DNA of 58,702 nucleotides from [Clostridium] symbiosum (lineage in GTDB: Bacteria; Bacillota; Clostridia; Lachnospirales; Lachnospiraceae): positions 1-58,702 of the forward strand of contig JAETSN010000021.1 in the NCBI GenBank assembly GCA_021769625.1, written 5' to 3'. The position numbers and the translations under genes are program-made. Shown in pieces: positions 55,822 through 58,702 of this stretch (its first letter is position 1; each line of letters starts with the position of its first letter). The notes beneath the pieces were generated by a model that saw only the letters and a program-made list of their open reading frames with translations, made no database searches and was not told where the DNA came from.

Positions 55822-56295
55822 CTAAAACCCCTCTTTCCTTCTCTCCTTCCTAAGCTCCGCTCTTTTCTTCCCGCTCTCCCATTCGATCCTTTCCGTTTCT
55901 GTTTTCAGCTCCAGACCGAACTCCACGGCTTTTGGATGCTCCTCCTCGTCCAGCGCCACCATCATCACATAAGCTCTGTTGATCGGACGGCGGATGCCAT
56001 GAATATCTTCAATATAGCTGTCCACCCGCACCTCCATGGAACTTCTTCCGATATAGGTCATCCTTCCGATGATGACCACCATATCCCCCAGAAATGCCGG
56101 CTCTTTAAACTGCAGGTTATCAATGCAGGCGGTCGTCACCTGCCCCTCGCAATGGCGCCTTGCCGTGACCCCCGCCACCTCATCGATCCACGCCATGAGT
56201 TTTCCGCCGAAAAGACGGTTGGCTCCGCTGATATCCTCATATTTCAGCAGTCTGAACTGCTCTGTCCGGCTGTCTTCTACTCTTTTTTTCTGCAT
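55822..56295 (-). CDS. Hotdog-fold acyl-CoA thioesterase
   Basis: 157 residues, one hotdog domain of the YciA/ACOT type: ANRLFGGKLMAWIDEVAGVTARRHC holds the active-site helix, then FKEPAFLGDMVVIIGRMTYIGRSSMEV and AYVMMVALDEE. The C terminus is a charged Lys/Arg/Glu tail. It hydrolyses acyl-CoA; chain length unknown. GGGAGAAAAA precedes the ATG. It is transcribed with, or after, the GntR gene 32 bases upstream. Confidence 0.9.
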   Translation of the reverse strand: MQKKRVEDSRTEQFRLLKYEDISGANRLFGGKLMAWIDEVAGVTARRHCEGQVTTACIDNLQFKEPAFLGDMVVIIGRMTYIGRSSMEVRVDSYIEDIHGIRRPINRAYVMMVALDEEEHPKAVEFGLELKTETERIEWESGKKRAELRKERRKEGF

Positions 56296-56327
56296 TTTTT
56301 CTCCCTGTCAATAACAATATATAGCAT

Positions 56328-56996
56328 TTATTTCTCATCACTGACGACATATTGCGCTACCCGACGAATATGGAGCTGCATCAGCCGTTCGGCTTCATCA
56401 GGATTCCTCTCCCTGATGGCCTGATAGATAGCGATATGCTCTTGATGAGAACGATGATGTTCAATAGGCGCCCTGTTCAGGGCAATAGAGCGGAATGTAC
56501 TGTCGATAGCATTCATATTGTGTATGAGGTGAACCAGATAGTCATTTTGTGTCAGATTTCGGAGTTCTTCATGAAATCTGGCGTTTCTATTACTGATTTC
56601 ATCTCCGGAAGCTTTTTGTTCAATCATCCTTCCTATATCTTCAAGGATGGAGCCTAAATATTCCAGTTCATCATCGGTTGCCAGAATAGCTGCAAATCGG
56701 GCGGCGACACCGTCCAAAGCACTTCTCATATAAATGATCTGAAGCATTTTTTCCACAGATACATCAGAAACAAAAGTTCCGCTTCTAGGCTTTGTATAGA
56801 TCAGCCCTTCAGCCTGAAGTATCCGGAAAGCTTCTTTAATAGGAGTAGTACTTACATTAAACAACTCACTGAATTGTCGTTCCCTCAGGATATCCCCTGA
56901 TTTCAGTTCCCCCTTTATAATCATTTTTCTAAGTATTGCTGCGATCTGCTCTCGTATGGGAACGGATTCTACAATAGGTTCTAATTCTATAGCCAT
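56328..56996 (-). CDS. GntR-family regulator with FCD domain
   Basis: 222 residues. Winged helix VPIREQIAAILRKMIIKGELKSGDILRERQFSELFNVSTTPIKEAFRILQAEGLI pattern, then an FCD domain with the metal/effector residues in RNARFHEELRNLTQN and the late H in HRSHQEHIAIYQAI. FadR-like FCD regulators bind small carboxylates such as lactate, gluconate or sugar acids. It is divergent from the Gfo/Idh gene across a 465-base gap and may control it. GGGGGATATCTT precedes the ATG. Confidence 0.92.
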   Translation of the reverse strand: MAIELEPIVESVPIREQIAAILRKMIIKGELKSGDILRERQFSELFNVSTTPIKEAFRILQAEGLIYTKPRSGTFVSDVSVEKMLQIIYMRSALDGVAARFAAILATDDELEYLGSILEDIGRMIEQKASGDEISNRNARFHEELRNLTQNDYLVHLIHNMNAIDSTFRSIALNRAPIEHHRSHQEHIAIYQAIRERNPDEAERLMQLHIRRVAQYVVSDEK

Positions 56997-57071
56997 AAGA
57001 TATCCCCCTCTTCAAATATATTATCTGTTTTTATTCTAACACAAATATTCCTCTTCTCATAAATTTTTACC

Positions 57072-57088
57072 TTGTATATTTTATACAA
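57072..57088. promoter_or_regulatory. Candidate GntR/FCD operator
   Basis: Perfect repeat TTGTATA-TTT-TATACAA, 75 bases upstream of the regulator gene and of the type bound by FadR-like regulators. The rest of the 465-base intergenic region (56997-57461) is AT-rich without a clear gene or terminator. Confidence 0.6.
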
Positions 57089-57461
57089 AAAATTCAGCTA
57101 AAATATATTAACTTATGCTAATTGACAAATACATTTTGTTGTTCTATTATTTATCCAGCAATATTTTGATATATCAGATATCAATTTTTTCTGTCTTTCT
57201 AAAAAACCTATTTTAATGGAGATCATTATCCACTGTCGAAAACAGACCAGCCTGACAGGGGTAAAAATTATCGTAAATGCCACCGCACAGCTTCCGTCCG
57301 CGTCCAATCTGTGATATCATACAAAAAAGTCTGTACAGATCTGATTTGTCCCGGAAAAGGAAATAAAATGCAGACCGGTTGCAGCTAAAGCTTTTGCGAT
57401 AAATACGGATTTCGGGCAACAGGTTATGATCAAAACAGTCAAAATATACAAGGAGGTTAAC

Positions 57462-58451
57462 ATGACGAATCAATTAAAGATCGGCTTAATGGGAGCCGGA
57501 AATATCGCCGGCATGATGGCGAAGACAGTAAATGGTATGGAGGAGGTATCTCTTTATGCGATTGCCTCCAGAACAGAAGAGAAGGCAAAGTCTTTTGCGG
57601 ATAAATATGGTGCGGAAAAGGCATATGGTTCCTATGAAGCGATGCTACAGGATGAGAATGTGGATCTGGTTTATATTGCCACACCCCATTCGGAACATTA
57701 TGAAAACGCAATGCTGTGCATCAAACATAAAAAGCCTGTATTATGTGAAAAAGCATTTACGGTAAATGCAAAGCAGGCAAAAGAAGTGCTGGAATATGCT
57801 GAAAAGGAAAAGGTCTTTGTCACGGAAGCCATCTGGACGAGGTACATGCCCATGGTCGGCATGATAAAAGAGGCGTTAGAGCAGGGGCTGATCGGAAAGC
57901 CCAAAATGCTTTCCGCAAATTTAAGCTATTCCCTGGAGCATGTGCAGAGGTTGTATGACCCTGCGCTGGCAGGGGGAAGCCTGCTGGATCTGGGTGTTTA
58001 TCCAATCAACTTTGCATCGATCTTCTTTGGTACGGAGATCGAGAAAGTGTCTTCCTTCTGCACCTATGCCGAGACAGGCGTGGATAAGCAGGAGACGATC
58101 ACGATCCAGTATAAGGACGGCAGGGTAGCCTCCCTGACCGCTTCCCACTGCTGCATCGGTGACAGAAAAGGTATCATACAGGGAACAAAGGGTTTTATAG
58201 TTATTGAGAATATCAATAATTATGAGAGCTTTACCGTATATGATAAGGGGCACAATAAGATCCTCTATAAAGAGGCACCAAAACAGATCACAGGTTACGA
58301 GTACGAGGTGGAAGCCTGTATAAAAGCGCTACGGGAAGGTGCACTGGAATGCCCGGAGATGCCTCATGCGGAAACGATCCGTGTGATGGAATTTATGGAT
58401 GCCCGGAGAAAAGAGTGGGGTATTGTGTATCCTTTTGAAAAACAGGGCTGA
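57462..58451 (+). CDS. Gfo/Idh/MocA family oxidoreductase
   Basis: 329 residues from the ATG at 57462 (AAGGAGG upstream). Rossmann motif GLMGAGNIAG for NAD(P), VYIATPHSEHYENAM and the family CEKAFTVN lysine motif, then YDPALAGGSLLDLGVYPINF in the catalytic domain with an intact GxxxDxGxY. Closest in pattern to dihydrodiol/xylose dehydrogenase-like members; the substrate is a sugar, polyol or sugar acid. It has its own terminator. Confidence 0.92.
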   Translation: MTNQLKIGLMGAGNIAGMMAKTVNGMEEVSLYAIASRTEEKAKSFADKYGAEKAYGSYEAMLQDENVDLVYIATPHSEHYENAMLCIKHKKPVLCEKAFTVNAKQAKEVLEYAEKEKVFVTEAIWTRYMPMVGMIKEALEQGLIGKPKMLSANLSYSLEHVQRLYDPALAGGSLLDLGVYPINFASIFFGTEIEKVSSFCTYAETGVDKQETITIQYKDGRVASLTASHCCIGDRKGIIQGTKGFIVIENINNYESFTVYDKGHNKILYKEAPKQITGYEYEVEACIKALREGALECPEMPHAETIRVMEFMDARRKEWGIVYPFEKQG

Positions 58452-58532
58452 TAATGACCAGCAGAAAAGGCATTTATGGAATATGAATATCGCAGCCGGA
58501 TTTTAATGTCAAACGGACAGTATAATGGTTTG

Positions 58533-58567
58533 ATGCTGAGGTAAAAATTACCTCAGCATTTTATTTT
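58533..58567 (+). terminator. Terminator after the oxidoreductase gene
   Basis: Perfect 12-bp stem ATGCTGAGGTAA-AAA-TTACCTCAGCAT followed by TTTATTTT. Confidence 0.9.
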
Positions 58568-58696
58568 GTTGGTGCATATAGTATACTATTTCATAACGCG
58601 GACCTCCGGCCGCAACCAAAAATAAAATAGAGCCAAAACTCTGTTGACTGTGCTACAATGCACATAGGCTAAAAACCAACAAGGAGGTTTGACTCT

Positions 58697-58702
58697 ATGT
58701 GC
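58697..58702 (+). CDS. Start of a gene cut by the window edge
   Basis: Only ATG TGC is visible, preceded by AAGGAGG with a nine-base spacer. An inverted repeat (ATAGAG-CAAA at about 58628 and TTTG-CTCTAT at 58688-58698) encloses a GTGC-TACAAT-GCAC promoter-like segment. The layout could be the left end of an insertion sequence, but no transposase residues can be seen. Confidence 0.4.

Overview
The window is a chromosomal segment of a Clostridia bacterium, most likely a Lachnospiraceae member. This rests on gene content and order (ireB-ruvX-DUF1292, hrcA-grpE-dnaK-dnaJ under a CIRCE box, prmA-rsmE-mtaB, nifS-thiI), strong AGGAGG ribosome sites, many TTGACA-17-TATAAT promoters, and protein families common in that group (DUF6465, DUF2975/XRE, YtrA-type GntR/ABC, LytS/YesN two-component systems beside sugar-binding proteins). 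Species cannot be fixed from the sequence. No rRNA, tRNA or CRISPR array was seen.

Layout. 1-9.8 kb (minus strand): translation and RNA housekeeping genes: RNase J, DUF1292, RuvX, IreB, MtaB, ThiI, NifS-type desulfurase, RsmE and PrmA, with one small plus-strand HPr-like gene. 10-13 kb (plus): a self-regulated GntR-ABC-permease module and a Fic protein. These sit between prmA and dnaJ, which are adjacent in Bacillus subtilis. 13-18.3 kb (minus): the complete heat-shock operon hrcA-grpE-dnaK-dnaJ with a perfect CIRCE element and promoter. 18.4-28.4 kb (minus): a galactose-type sugar system: YesN-like regulator, LytS/YesM-like kinase, two further sugar-binding proteins, then mglB-mglA-mglC and a small InlB-repeat membrane protein. 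28.5-34 kb (minus): a histone-like Lys/Ala-rich protein, UppP, an aminotransferase, a small 7-TM-like protein and glycerol kinase. 34-39 kb (plus): an acyltransferase and a heterodimeric ABC exporter. 38.9-42.6 kb (minus): four membrane or regulatory genes including a DUF2975/XRE pair. 43-48 kb: a COG3044 ATPase, an Rpn-type nuclease and an acyl-CoA ligase. 48-55.8 kb: a LacI-controlled sugar locus with binding protein, permease, ATPase, GH43 enzyme and nucleoside hydrolase. 55.8-58.7 kb: a hotdog thioesterase, an FCD-type GntR regulator, a Gfo/Idh/MocA oxidoreductase and, at the edge, the first two codons of another gene.

The least expected content is intergenic. Two families of structured palindromic elements recur. 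Family A (five copies, about 130-175 bp) and family B (two copies, about 100 bp) keep internal core sequences and architecture, while the outer stem arms differ from copy to copy yet stay complementary within each copy. This covariation-like pattern, the use of both orientations relative to transcription (A), and a stem arm that runs into the 3' end of a coding sequence (B) make these the best candidates for something undescribed.
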